Shown: one piece after another, positions 14,339-23,517 of the stretch | Layout: each line of letters opens with the position of its first letter | Position numbering within the stretch: position 1 is the stretch's first letter | Origin: an uncultured Algibacter sp. | GTDB taxonomy: Bacteria; Bacteroidota; Bacteroidia; Flavobacteriales; Flavobacteriaceae | DNA length: 64,000 nucleotides | Direction: 5' to 3' | Assembly (NCBI GenBank): GCA_947502405.1 | Contig: CANMZT010000007.1 | Location: 124,001-188,000 of the forward strand | Position numbers and translations under genes: made by a program | The notes under the pieces: model-generated | Told to the model about the DNA's origin: nothing | Seen by the model: the letters and a program-made list of their open reading frames with translations, nothing else | Databases searched by the model: none

Positions 14339-16543
14339 TTAATTGGCTACTTCACTGATAAATTTAATACGGTATAGTCTAAGTTCTTCATCGTCGTAAT
14401 CGCCATCAAACTCATCTATTGCCGCGTCAATATCATCGGTTTCGGATTCCATAAAATATTCGTGGATTTCTTCTTGTTGGTCTTCATCCAGAATATCATG
14501 CAGCCAATAATCAATATTCAATTTAGTGCCTGAATAGACGATAACTTCCATTTCTTTGATGAAGGCATCCATCTCCATACCTTTAGAAGACGCAATATCA
14601 TCTAATGGGAGTTTTCTATCTATATTTTGAATGATGTATAATTTATTTGCGGAGTTACTTCCGGTTGATTTTACAACCAAATCGTCTGGACGAGTAATCT
14701 CATTTTCTTCAACATACTTTGCTATAAGCGCCACAAAATCTTTACCGTATTTTTTTGCTTTACCCTCGCCTACTCCGTGCACATTACTTAACTCGGATAG
14801 GTTTATGGGGTATTTTAGTGCCATATCTTCAAGAGAAGGGTCTTGAAAAATAACAAACGGCGGTACACCAAGTTTTTTAGCACTCTTTTTACGCAAATCT
14901 TTTAGCATGCCCATAAGCACATCGTCCGCCACAGCACCTCCTCCTTTTTCTGCTGTTATTATGGTACCATCTTCTTGCTCGCCTTCAAAAATATGATCTT
15001 CGGTCATCATAAAAGACTTTGGATTTTTTATAAAATCTTTACCGTCTTCAACTAACTTTATAACACCGTAAGTCTCAATATCCTTTTTAAGATAACCAGC
15101 AACTAAAACTTGCCTTAATAAGGCCATCCAATACTTATTGTCTTGGTGTTTTCCTTTTCCAAAAAATGGTTGTTCGTTAGTTTTATGGGAGTTAATTAAT
15201 GCATTTTCTTTACCCACTAACACATTAACTAAATCTTTAGACTTATATTTTTGATTGGTATTATCAATAGTTTCAAGTAATAATTTTACGTTGTCTTTGG
15301 CTTCCACTTTCTTTTTTGGATGTCTTACATTATCATCCATATCGCCTCCTTCGCCAGTTTTAGTATCAAACTCTTCACCAAAATAATGAAGAATAAACTT
15401 CCTTCTGGATATGGATGTTTCCGCAAAAGCTACAACTTCTTGAAGTAAGGCCTGCCCTATTTCTTGTTCTGCCACAGGTTTACCAGACATGAATTTTTCT
15501 AATTTTTCTATGTCTTTATAAGCGTAAAATGCCAAACAATGGCCTTCGCCACCATCTCTACCTGCTCTACCAGTTTCTTGGTAATAACTTTCTATACTTT
15601 TTGGAATATCATGATGGATTACAAAACGCACATCGGGTTTGTCTATTCCCATACCAAATGCTATGGTTGCCACCACTACATCTACATCTTCCATTAAGAA
15701 TTTATCTTGATGACTGGAACGTGTTTTGGCATCTAAACCTGCGTGGTATGGCACTGCATTAATGCCATTTACCTGAAGGACTTGAGCCAATTCTTCAACA
15801 CGTTTTCGGCTTAAACAATAAACTATTCCTGATTTTCCTTCATTTTGTTTTATAAAACGAATAATGTCTACATCTACATTCTTAGTTTTTGGTCTTACTT
15901 CATAATAAAGGTTAGGCCTATTAAAAGACGCTTTAAAGGTGGTTGCATTTCCTATACCTAAATTTTTAATAATATCTTCTTGAACCTTTGGTGTGGCTGT
16001 TGCTGTTAAACCTATAATGGGAATATTGTCTCCAATACGTTTAATGATGTGGCGTAAGTTTCTGTATTCAGGTCTAAAATCATGTCCCCATTCACTAATA
16101 CAATGCGCTTCATCTATGGCCATAAACGAAATCTTTACGGTCCTTAAAAACTCGACATTCTCCTCTTTTGTTAAGGATTCTGGTGCTACATAAAGCAGTT
16201 TAGTAATACCGTTTACAATATCTTCTTTAACCTGTTTTATTTCGGTTTTATTTAATGAAGAATTTAGTACATGGGCAACACCATTATCTTTTGAAACACC
16301 TCTAATGGCATCCACCTGATTTTTCATTAATGCTATTAAAGGCGATACCACAATGGCTGTTCCTTCTTGCATTAAAGCTGGTAATTGGTAACATAAAGAT
16401 TTACCCCCGCCAGTAGGCATAATAACGAAAGTGTGATTTCCTGATAATAAGCTTTCTACAACATCTTCTTGAAGTCCTTTGAATTTATTAAACCCAAAAT
16501 ATTTTTTAAGAGCAGCATGCAAGTCACTTTTTGTTATTGACAT
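14339..16543 (-). CDS. recQ: ATP-dependent DNA helicase RecQ
   Basis: A 734-residue superfamily 2 helicase. Motif I is IMPTGGGKSLCYQLPAL (about 40-56), motif II is the DEAH of AIDEAHCISEWGHDFRP (about 140), and motif VI is QETGRAGRDG. After the helicase core come a zinc/winged-helix (RQC-like) region and an HRDC-like domain (about 565-630, HGVGEGKAKKYG). A further acidic C-terminal tail is common in Bacteroidota RecQ. It unwinds DNA 3' to 5' in recombination and fork repair. It is divergent from kdsD across a 199-base gap. Confidence 0.95.
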   Translation of the reverse strand: MSITKSDLHAALKKYFGFNKFKGLQEDVVESLLSGNHTFVIMPTGGGKSLCYQLPALMQEGTAIVVSPLIALMKNQVDAIRGVSKDNGVAHVLNSSLNKTEIKQVKEDIVNGITKLLYVAPESLTKEENVEFLRTVKISFMAIDEAHCISEWGHDFRPEYRNLRHIIKRIGDNIPIIGLTATATPKVQEDIIKNLGIGNATTFKASFNRPNLYYEVRPKTKNVDVDIIRFIKQNEGKSGIVYCLSRKRVEELAQVLQVNGINAVPYHAGLDAKTRSSHQDKFLMEDVDVVVATIAFGMGIDKPDVRFVIHHDIPKSIESYYQETGRAGRDGGEGHCLAFYAYKDIEKLEKFMSGKPVAEQEIGQALLQEVVAFAETSISRRKFILHYFGEEFDTKTGEGGDMDDNVRHPKKKVEAKDNVKLLLETIDNTNQKYKSKDLVNVLVGKENALINSHKTNEQPFFGKGKHQDNKYWMALLRQVLVAGYLKKDIETYGVIKLVEDGKDFIKNPKSFMMTEDHIFEGEQEDGTIITAEKGGGAVADDVLMGMLKDLRKKSAKKLGVPPFVIFQDPSLEDMALKYPINLSELSNVHGVGEGKAKKYGKDFVALIAKYVEENEITRPDDLVVKSTGSNSANKLYIIQNIDRKLPLDDIASSKGMEMDAFIKEMEVIVYSGTKLNIDYWLHDILDEDQQEEIHEYFMESETDDIDAAIDEFDGDYDDEELRLYRIKFISEVAN

Positions 16544-16643
16544 GAATTGTATAAAATTATTGTTTGATTAAAACTCTAAATTGCTATAATATTGGTTTAT
16601 TAATTTCATTAGGCATTTAGAGAACCCTCATATTTTTTTTCGT

Positions 16644-16651
16644 TAGTTTTG
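16644..16651 (+). promoter_or_regulatory. -7 promoter box for kdsD
   Basis: TAGTTTTG matches TAnnTTTG exactly. Transcription would begin near 16658, giving a leader of about 85 bases before the TTG start of kdsD. No clear -33 element. Confidence 0.45.
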
Positions 16652-16742
16652 TAACGAATTTTCAAATTACAACAAAGTTTGAATCTTTGATTATGATTAA
16701 AGATAATAAAATCTTTAAACATCAACTCAAAAATAATAAATT

Positions 16743-17708
16743 TTGAAAGACAAAAGTTCTATTATTGATATTGCGAGACATACCATTGAAATGGAAAGTA
16801 AAGCCATTTTAAATTTATCCAAATTAATAACCAACGATTTTGCCGAAGCTACACAGCTTATTTATAACTCAAAAGGTCGCGTTATTATTACTGGTATAGG
16901 TAAAAGTGCTATTATTGCAAACAAAATTGTAGCAACATTAAATTCCACCGGAACACCTGCTGTTTTTATGCATGCCGCAGATGCAATTCATGGTGATTTA
17001 GGACTTATTCTGAAAGATGATGTTGTTATTTGTATTTCAAAAAGTGGAAACACACCAGAAATTAAAGTGCTTATTCCTTTAATAAAAAGTGCTAACAATA
17101 AAATGATAGCTATAACGGGAAATAAGGATTCTTTTTTAGGAGAGCATGCCGATTTTATTCTTGATGCTTATGTTGAAAAAGAAGCTTGCCCTAATAATTT
17201 AGCTCCAACTACAAGTACCACAGCACAATTAGTAATTGGTGATGCACTTGCTGTTTGCTTGTTAGAACTACGTGGTTTTTCGAGTAATGATTTTGCAAAA
17301 TACCACCCTGGTGGTGCTTTAGGAAAGAAATTGTATTTACGCGTTCAAGACATTTCTTCTGTGAATGAAAAACCAAAGGTTAACCTTAGCACCAGCATTA
17401 AAAATGTTATTGTTGAGATAACAGAGAAAATGCTAGGTGTTACAGCTGTTGTTGAAAATAATGCCATAGTTGGAATTATTACTGATGGCGATTTAAGACG
17501 CATGCTAAGTAAAGTTGATGATTTTTCTAAATTAACAGCAAAAGATATCATGAGTGCTAATCCAAAACGTATTGAAGCTAATGCTATGGCCATTGACGCT
17601 CTTGAAGTTATGGAAAATAATGGCATATCGCAGTTGTTAGTTGAAGAAAATGGTAAATATGCAGGTATTGTACATCTACATGATTTGATAAAAGAAGGTA
17701 TTATATAA
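16743..17708 (+). CDS. kdsD: D-arabinose-5-phosphate isomerase (KpsF/GutQ family)
   Basis: A 321-residue protein with an N-terminal SIS sugar-isomerase domain (about 30-180; VIITGIGKSAIIANKI, ISKSGNTPE, APTTSTTAQL) and two C-terminal CBS domains (about 205-320; IVGIITDGDLRRML, ISQLLVEENGKYAGIVH). It turns ribulose-5-phosphate into arabinose-5-phosphate, the first step to Kdo for lipopolysaccharide. The start is TTG; the first in-frame ATG would remove the first 16 residues, which are conserved in form (IIDIARHTIEMES). Its stop overlaps the tatC start by one base. Confidence 0.92.
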   Translation: MKDKSSIIDIARHTIEMESKAILNLSKLITNDFAEATQLIYNSKGRVIITGIGKSAIIANKIVATLNSTGTPAVFMHAADAIHGDLGLILKDDVVICISKSGNTPEIKVLIPLIKSANNKMIAITGNKDSFLGEHADFILDAYVEKEACPNNLAPTTSTTAQLVIGDALAVCLLELRGFSSNDFAKYHPGGALGKKLYLRVQDISSVNEKPKVNLSTSIKNVIVEITEKMLGVTAVVENNAIVGIITDGDLRRMLSKVDDFSKLTAKDIMSANPKRIEANAMAIDALEVMENNGISQLLVEENGKYAGIVHLHDLIKEGII

Positions 17709-18532
17709 TGACAAAAAAGAATATTAATGAGATGTCTTTTTTAGATCATCTTGAAGATTTACGTTGGCATTTAATAAGAATATGTTTAGCAGTTGTTATT
17801 GTTGCTACCTTGGCATTTATTTTTAGTCGCTTTGTTTTTGATCAAATTATTTTTGCACCTCTAGATATGAGTTTTCCAACTTATAATATGTTGTGCCAAA
17901 CGGCTAAGTTTATAGGTGTTGACACCACTTTTTGTGCAGAGGAAATGCCAATGATTCTTCAAAACAGAACCATGGCAGGTCAATTCTCAGCAGATATCTG
18001 GACGGCTATTCTAGGTGGTTTTATAATATCATTTCCGTACGTTATTTATCAATTATGGAAGTTTATTAGTCCTGGACTTCATCAAAACGAACGCAAGCAT
18101 TCAAGAGGGTTTATTGTAATTTCTTCTATGCTATTTTTTATAGGTGTGCTTTTTGGATATTATATTGTAACACCACTTTCATTAAACTTTTTAGCCAATT
18201 ATAGTATTTCTACTAAGGTTGACAATCAAATTGACATTAGTTCCTACATAGCTTTGGTTAGATCTTCTGCCCTAGCATCAGGATTAATTTTTGAGTTACC
18301 TATTATTATCTACTTTTTAACCAAAATAGGACTAGTAACCCCTCAGATACTAAGAAAGTATAGAAAATACGCGCTTGTTATTGTTTTAATTCTTTCAGCA
18401 GTTATAACACCTCCGGACATTGCAAGTCAGGTTATAGTAGCCATACCTATTTTAATCCTATATCAAGTAAGTATTTATATTTCTAAAGTGGTAATTAGAA
18501 ATCAAAAGAAAAAAGAAAAACAGCTTGCTTAA
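17708..18532 (+). CDS. tatC: twin-arginine translocase subunit TatC
   Basis: A 274-residue inner-membrane protein with six predicted membrane helices. It opens with the family signature MSFLDHLEDLRWHLIR and ends with VITPPDIASQV...IPILILYQ, also a TatC hallmark. An insert between the first two helices (about 55-95) is usual in Bacteroidota. It recognises twin-arginine signal peptides of folded proteins. No tatA or tatB is nearby. It is coupled to kdsD through a TAATG overlap. Confidence 0.95.
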   Translation: MTKKNINEMSFLDHLEDLRWHLIRICLAVVIVATLAFIFSRFVFDQIIFAPLDMSFPTYNMLCQTAKFIGVDTTFCAEEMPMILQNRTMAGQFSADIWTAILGGFIISFPYVIYQLWKFISPGLHQNERKHSRGFIVISSMLFFIGVLFGYYIVTPLSLNFLANYSISTKVDNQIDISSYIALVRSSALASGLIFELPIIIYFLTKIGLVTPQILRKYRKYALVIVLILSAVITPPDIASQVIVAIPILILYQVSIYISKVVIRNQKKKEKQLA

Positions 18533-18616
18533 ATTATTTAAGTAGAATAAGAAAAATAACATTCCGTTACTGTAGTGTATATGATTTCACTATTTTTAAC
18601 GTTCAGTATATAAAAT

Positions 18617-19357
18617 ATGATTTTAAGAGCCGAAAACTTAATGAAGTCCTACAGCGGACGAAAAGTAGTAAAGGACGTTTCACTTGAAGTTAAACAAGGT
18701 GAAATTGTTGGTCTTTTAGGACCTAATGGTGCCGGAAAAACAACATCGTTTTACATGATTGTAGGTTTAATTAAACCCAATGGCGGACATATTTATTTAG
18801 ATAATACTGAGATTACAAAATACCCAATGTATAAACGTGCCCAAAACGGCATTGGATACCTTGCTCAAGAAGCTTCAGTATTTAGAAAATTAAGTATTGA
18901 AGACAATATTTTAAGCGTACTACAATTGACTAAACTGAGCAAAAAAGAGCAACACATGAAAATGGAATCGCTCATTGAAGAGTTTAGTTTAGGACATATC
19001 CGAAAAAGTCGTGGTGATTTATTATCAGGTGGTGAGCGTAGACGTACTGAGATTGCACGTGCTTTGGCAACCGACCCAAATTTTATTCTTTTAGACGAAC
19101 CCTTTGCAGGTGTTGACCCTGTTGCTGTGGAAGATATTCAGCGTATTGTAGCCCAACTTACCAAGAAGAATATCGGTATTCTTATTACTGACCATAATGT
19201 GCAAGAAACACTAGCTATTACGGATAGAACCTATTTAATGTTTGAAGGCGGCATACTTAAACATGGTATTCCTGAAGATCTTGCAAATGATGAAATGGTA
19301 AGAAAGGTATATTTAGGGCAAAATTTTGAATTGCGTAAAAAGAAAATCAGGGATTAA
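18617..19357 (+). CDS. lptB: LPS export ABC transporter ATP-binding protein LptB
   Basis: A 246-residue ATPase with Walker [10 protein letters not shown] (about 35-43), the LptB-type [15 protein letters not shown] stretch, signature [15 protein letters not shown] (about 137) and Walker [13 protein letters not shown]. It powers extraction of lipopolysaccharide from the inner membrane with LptF/LptG, which are not in this window. The kdsD-tatC-lptB order joins Kdo synthesis and LPS transport. Its last codons form the left arm of the terminator at 19347-19391. Confidence 0.95.
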   Translation: MILRAENLMKSYSGRKVVKDVSLEVKQGEIVGLLGPNGAGKTTSFYMIVGLIKPNGGHIYLDNTEITKYPMYKRAQNGIGYLAQEASVFRKLSIEDNILSVLQLTKLSKKEQHMKMESLIEEFSLGHIRKSRGDLLSGGERRRTEIARALATDPNFILLDEPFAGVDPVAVEDIQRIVAQLTKKNIGILITDHNVQETLAITDRTYLMFEGGILKHGIPEDLANDEMVRKVYLGQNFELRKKKIRD

Positions 19358-19391
19358 TTGTTTTTTAAATCGAAAAACAACTAACCCCTGA
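19347..19391. terminator. bidirectional terminator overlapping the lptB stop
   Basis: Arms 19347-19365 (TCAGGGATTAATTGTTTTT) and 19373-19391 pair over 19 bases, with two G-U pairs, around a 7-base loop. The left arm contains the end of lptB and its TAA stop. It lies between convergent lptB and the GH5 gene and should serve both. Confidence 0.8.
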
Positions 19392-19401
19392 GATTAAATA
19401 T

Positions 19402-20529
19402 TTAATTTTTGTTTGCAGCAGCATCTGCTATTCCAGGAAAATCCCAAACAAAATTTCTTCTGTTTAATAAACCAAAATCACCGCCATCATCCCAAACTAC
19501 AGGTACTATACCTTTACTCATACAAGCTTCAACAAAATAGTCTGCGTGCTTTAATCTTTCAGATTTATCAGCTAAGAGCCCTATACTACCCCATTCTCCC
19601 ATAACCACAGGTAAACCTTTAGATATAAAATTAGCTTCAATTCTATTCATCAAGGCATCAATATCTGCTTTATCAGCATCTGAACCCCAATCTGGATCGC
19701 TTGCATCTAAAGCAAATCTAAAAGGCACGTAAGCATGTAATGAAATAATTACATTAGGATCATTGTTAGGTATCACAAAGTCATCCCAAGTTTTTTGAAC
19801 TACAGAAGCTGCATATGGAGCAATCATGACTTTTCTGAGCGCATTGTTACCTCCTGTCTCTCTTATAGCATCAAGTATTGTTGCATAATAATCATTTAAA
19901 ACTGTTCTACCTTCTTCTGTACCACCAGTCCACTCTTCAGGGGTATCTTTGTGCCTAGGTTCATTCAGTAATTCAAAAATTAAATAATCACTATAGTCTT
20001 TAAAATTATTTGCTATTTGTGTCCAAACTTTATCTAATTGTTCTTTTGTAGACTCAGCTTGATCAAAAGTAGGTACTATCCACTTATCATCATGATGTAT
20101 ATTGATTATAACATACATGTCTTTAGAAAGTGCATGATCTATTATTTTGGTTACACGCTCAAAATAACTTGTCTCTATTTCATAAGACGGAGCATCACCC
20201 ATATTATACCCCCAAGTCACAGGAAGTCGAAGGGTTCTAAATCCTCTATTGTAAACAGCGTCAACCACACCTGTAGTTGGCAGAGGATTACCCCAAGCTG
20301 TCTTATCATTATCTCTAACATCAAAAGAATTTCCAAAATTCCAGCCTGGTTCCATATCTGCAACTAGCTGAGTAGGTGTAATATTTCTTATATCTCCTAC
20401 CTCTACTTCAATTTCTTCAATTTCTTCTTCAGGTTCACGATCTATTTTTGAAACTTCTCCATCATCATTTGACGTTGAACAATTCAATACAACTAAGCCA
20501 CACAAAATTATAAACCATTTAATCTTCAT
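19402..20529 (-). CDS. glycoside hydrolase family 5 lipoprotein (endoglucanase-like)
   Basis: A 375-residue protein. The signal ends in VVLNCSTS with lipid-anchoring Cys17, followed by an acidic linker (about 22-46). The GH5 domain has GWNFGNSFD and TAWGNP, RLPVTW, the paired His of NIHHDD (145-146), the acid/base Glu190 in LLNEP and the nucleophile Glu312 in MGEWGS. It should cut beta-1,4-linked glucan or mannan at the cell surface. I start at the ATG at 20529, since a longer reading would bury the signal peptide and pass the -7 box at 20547-20554. It stands alone, not beside SusC/SusD genes. Confidence 0.92.
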   Translation of the reverse strand: MKIKWFIILCGLVVLNCSTSNDDGEVSKIDREPEEEIEEIEVEVGDIRNITPTQLVADMEPGWNFGNSFDVRDNDKTAWGNPLPTTGVVDAVYNRGFRTLRLPVTWGYNMGDAPSYEIETSYFERVTKIIDHALSKDMYVIINIHHDDKWIVPTFDQAESTKEQLDKVWTQIANNFKDYSDYLIFELLNEPRHKDTPEEWTGGTEEGRTVLNDYYATILDAIRETGGNNALRKVMIAPYAASVVQKTWDDFVIPNNDPNVIISLHAYVPFRFALDASDPDWGSDADKADIDALMNRIEANFISKGLPVVMGEWGSIGLLADKSERLKHADYFVEACMSKGIVPVVWDDGGDFGLLNRRNFVWDFPGIADAAANKN

Positions 20530-20546
20530 AATAAAACTTTTTTTTA

Positions 20547-20554
20547 CAAAAATA
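20547..20554 (-). promoter_or_regulatory. -7 promoter box for the GH5 gene
   Basis: The minus strand reads TATTTTTG, an exact TAnnTTTG match, 17 bases before the ATG at 20529. It supports the shorter start of the lipoprotein. Confidence 0.5.
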
Positions 20555-20761
20555 ACACCTGAAAAATAAAAATATTGTGACAAATCAAGCATCTGCTATT
20601 AATTATCTGTCCATTTTTTAAATATATATCAAAAATAAATAACAAATTAAATTACCTGAAACAAAAAGGACGTCTCAAAATTTTTATAATTCACATACCT
20701 AAATCAAAATTTTTATCATATCTTTATGATATCAAAATAATATCATTTTAAATTATAAATC

Positions 20762-21622
20762 ATGAAAGAAGAGAAAATAATTACACCTGCTAACGGCTAT
20801 TTAATGCTATTTATATTTCTTGCTACATTTATAGGAAGTATAGTTGCTATCATTTTAACAGAAAATCTTTTCTTTATTTTCACAATATTTCTAGCCATAG
20901 TTATAGCTTTTGGCTTTATCATGGTTCAACCAAATAACTCCAGAGTTCTATTACTTTTTGGAAAATATATAGGCACTATTAATAAAAATGGTTTCTATTG
21001 GGTTATACCTTTCTATACTAAAAAGAAAATATCCTTACGCGCTAGTAATTTTGACAGTGAGCGCTTAAAAGTCAATGATAAATTAGGGAACCCAGTTATG
21101 ATAAGTACTATTTTAGTATGGCGTGTTCAAGACACTTACAAAGCTGCATTTGATGTGGACAATTATGAAAACTTTGTCCGTGTTCAAACCGATGCTGCGG
21201 TTCGTAAATTAGCAAGCATGTATCCTTACGATAATTTTGCAGATGAAGGCCATGTGGAAGACATAACATTACGCTCTAGTGTTAATGAAGTGAGTGAAGC
21301 CCTAGAAAAAGAAATCCACGAACGTCTTTCTATAGCAGGTATTGAAGTTTTAGAAGCAAGAATAGGCTATTTGGCTTATGCACAAGAAATTGCTAACGCT
21401 ATGTTAAAACGCCAACAAGCAACAGCTATAGTAGCCGCAAGACACAAAATTGTTGAAGGTGCCGTGAGCATGGTTGAAATGGCACTTGAAGAATTAGGAA
21501 AAAAAGATATTGTTGATTTAGATGACGAACGTAAAGCGGCTATGGTAAGTAACCTAATGGTTATTTTATGTGGTGATAAAGATGCGTCTCCTGTTTTAAA
21601 TACAGGTACTTTAAATCAATAA
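20762..21622 (+). CDS. SPFH (band 7/stomatin) domain membrane protein
   Basis: A 286-residue protein. Two hydrophobic segments at about 14-60 anchor it, and the SPFH domain follows (PNNSRVLLLFGKYIGTI, then VWRVQDTYKAAFDVDNYENF, RLSIAGIEVLEARIGYLAYA). The C-terminal helix is charged and likely oligomerises. Members organise membrane microdomains or protease complexes; the exact role of this group is unknown. It is followed after 44 bases by a small Arc-type gene, a pairing that suggests joint function or regulation. Confidence 0.88.
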   Translation: MKEEKIITPANGYLMLFIFLATFIGSIVAIILTENLFFIFTIFLAIVIAFGFIMVQPNNSRVLLLFGKYIGTINKNGFYWVIPFYTKKKISLRASNFDSERLKVNDKLGNPVMISTILVWRVQDTYKAAFDVDNYENFVRVQTDAAVRKLASMYPYDNFADEGHVEDITLRSSVNEVSEALEKEIHERLSIAGIEVLEARIGYLAYAQEIANAMLKRQQATAIVAARHKIVEGAVSMVEMALEELGKKDIVDLDDERKAAMVSNLMVILCGDKDASPVLNTGTLNQ

Positions 21623-21666
21623 GTTATATTTGGCATATTAAACACACTTGAATAACCTAAATCTAA

Positions 21667-21831
21667 ATGGCAAAAAAAAAGGCTTTTGCATTACGTATAA
21701 ACGAAGAAATGCTCAAGGCTATTGAAAAATGGGCTGCGGATGAATTCCGCAGCACTAATGGTCAAATTGAATGGATGTTGAATGATAGCCTAAAAAAGGC
21801 TAAACGTACTCCTAAAAAAAACAAGGAATAG
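21667..21831 (+). CDS. small Arc-type ribbon-helix-helix protein
   Basis: A 54-residue protein read from ATG at 21667 to TAG at 21831. It starts MAKKKAFALRINEEMLKAIE, a ribbon-helix-helix beta strand and first helix, continues KWAADEFRSTNGQIEWMLND and ends in a Lys-rich tail. This is the layout of Arc/MetJ DNA-binding proteins. It follows the SPFH gene in the same direction and nearly abuts the convergent terC end (8 bases). It may regulate the SPFH gene or bind to its product. Too short for routine gene lists, but codon use and placement make it convincing. Confidence 0.8.
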   Translation: MAKKKAFALRINEEMLKAIEKWAADEFRSTNGQIEWMLNDSLKKAKRTPKKNKE

Positions 21832-21839
21832 TTATAAAT

Positions 21840-22655
21840 TTATTCTTTTTTACTTGGCACCTCCTGCTGCTGTAATAACTTCTTTTGATATCTACCTTGA
21901 ACAATGTCTACAATTACTAAAACAACAATAACAAAATAGAAGGTTGTTTTACTCATTGGAACAATTTCATTTTCAAATATTTTTAAATGCGCCAAATGCC
22001 CACCTTCTGTAACTAACATAATCCCTACAATAAATAAGATAAATAACCCCAACACTTCATACATTCTATTTTTAGCTAGGAATGCTGAAATTCTATCTGC
22101 CAACACCAACATTAACAGACCACTAAAAACAATAGCGATAGCCATTATAATAAATGCTGTTGTAGAATTTTCTATAGAACTTGTTAGCCCAATTGCAGCT
22201 AAAATAGAATCAAATGAAAATACTAAATTCATTATTACAATGCTTGTTATTGCTGCATTGGCTGATTTTCTTCTTCCACCATCTTCACTTTCAACATCAT
22301 GACTCAAATCTTTTGTTGAAATCATGTGCCAAATCTCTTTAATAGCTGTATAAATAATAAAACCTCCTCCTGCTAGGACAATTAAACTATGCCCGTTAAA
22401 TGCAAACTTTAAAACATCATCTATCCCTCCTGTTAAAAAAGAAAATGGTTCTTGAAAAAAATCTATAATCGATACCAAAACAAAAAGCAAAACAATTCTT
22501 AATGCAATAGCAATCAAAATACCTACTTTCCTAACGCGTTTCTGGTCTGAAACAGGTGCTTTTTTGCTTTCAAGAGAAATGTACAACAGATTATCAAATC
22601 CTAAAACTGCTTGTAAAAGCACTAGCATAAGTAGTGTAAAAATGTTTTCTAACAT
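21840..22655 (-). CDS. TerC-family integral membrane protein
   Basis: A 271-residue protein with about seven membrane helices. The two acidic family motifs are VLGFDNLLYI (about 18-27) and VFSFDSILAAIG (about 144-155), which should bind a metal ion. TerC relatives act in manganese efflux or in tellurite resistance, sometimes helping metal loading of exported enzymes. It lies 10 bases after pssA in the same direction, so both are probably on one transcript. Confidence 0.88.
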   Translation of the reverse strand: MLENIFTLLMLVLLQAVLGFDNLLYISLESKKAPVSDQKRVRKVGILIAIALRIVLLFVLVSIIDFFQEPFSFLTGGIDDVLKFAFNGHSLIVLAGGGFIIYTAIKEIWHMISTKDLSHDVESEDGGRRKSANAAITSIVIMNLVFSFDSILAAIGLTSSIENSTTAFIIMAIAIVFSGLLMLVLADRISAFLAKNRMYEVLGLFILFIVGIMLVTEGGHLAHLKIFENEIVPMSKTTFYFVIVVLVIVDIVQGRYQKKLLQQQEVPSKKE

Positions 22656-22665
22656 AGGTTCTAAT

Positions 22666-23427
22666 TTATTTTGAAGTTATGTTGTCTAAAACAGACATAA
22701 TAATGTAAAGTAGTATGATAACAGGTATAGCTGCAAATTGCAAAACAATTAACAGCACAATACACAAAACTATAAAGATATAACGGGTAACATTATCTTT
22801 AAAACTATAATTTTTGAACTTTAATGCGAATAATTTGATACCCGAATTAAGTAAATAACAACTTAAAAAAGTAACACCTATTAAAAACCATTTATTTAAA
22901 ATAATAGCATTTATAGTATCATTATTCTGAAATTCGATGATTAAAGGCAATGAAATAATCAATAAAGTATTTGCGGGTGTAGGTAAGCCTTTAAAATATG
23001 TTTGCTGATCTTCGTCAATATTAAATTTCGCTAATCTGTAGGCCGAAGCCAATGTAATTAATAAACCTATAAGTGGTAATACATAATAAAACTCTGGGTT
23101 ACTAAATTCAAACCCTATTGTTCTATTATAACCAGAACTACCAACTGTCTCTTGCCATGAAGGACCTGTAAGTTGCAATAACTTATACATAACAATTCCT
23201 GGGACTAATCCACTGGTTACCATATCTGCTAATGAATCCAATTGCAATCCCAATTCACTCTGCACTTTTAATTTTCTTGCAGCAAAACCATCAAAAAAAT
23301 CAAAAAATATACCCAAAAACACAAAAAGGGCAGCAGAAACAAAGCTAGCGTTAACTGCTAGAAGTACAGCAACACACCCACAAAACAAATTTAGTAGCGT
23401 AAGTGCATTAGGTATATGTTTTTTCAT
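22666..23427 (-). CDS. pssA: CDP-diacylglycerol-serine O-phosphatidyltransferase
   Basis: A 253-residue inner-membrane enzyme with about eight hydrophobic segments. The CDP-alcohol transferase signature D-x2-DG-x2-AR-x8-G-x3-D-x3-D is seen from DFFDGFAARKLKV to GLQLDSLADM (about 50-75). It makes phosphatidylserine, precursor of phosphatidylethanolamine. I start at MKKHIPNALTLLNLFCG (ATG at 23427), where family members begin; a longer reading from 23460 adds a non-conserved piece. It is the first gene of a pair with terC. Confidence 0.93.
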   Translation of the reverse strand: MKKHIPNALTLLNLFCGCVAVLLAVNASFVSAALFVFLGIFFDFFDGFAARKLKVQSELGLQLDSLADMVTSGLVPGIVMYKLLQLTGPSWQETVGSSGYNRTIGFEFSNPEFYYVLPLIGLLITLASAYRLAKFNIDEDQQTYFKGLPTPANTLLIISLPLIIEFQNNDTINAIILNKWFLIGVTFLSCYLLNSGIKLFALKFKNYSFKDNVTRYIFIVLCIVLLIVLQFAAIPVIILLYIIMSVLDNITSK

Positions 23428-23517
23428 AGTTAGTTTGCTTAGATTTTGTAAAAATAACAAACAAATTGAGTCTAAAGCAATATCTATTATATTTTGAAGT
23501 TTTAAAGAATGTAAATT

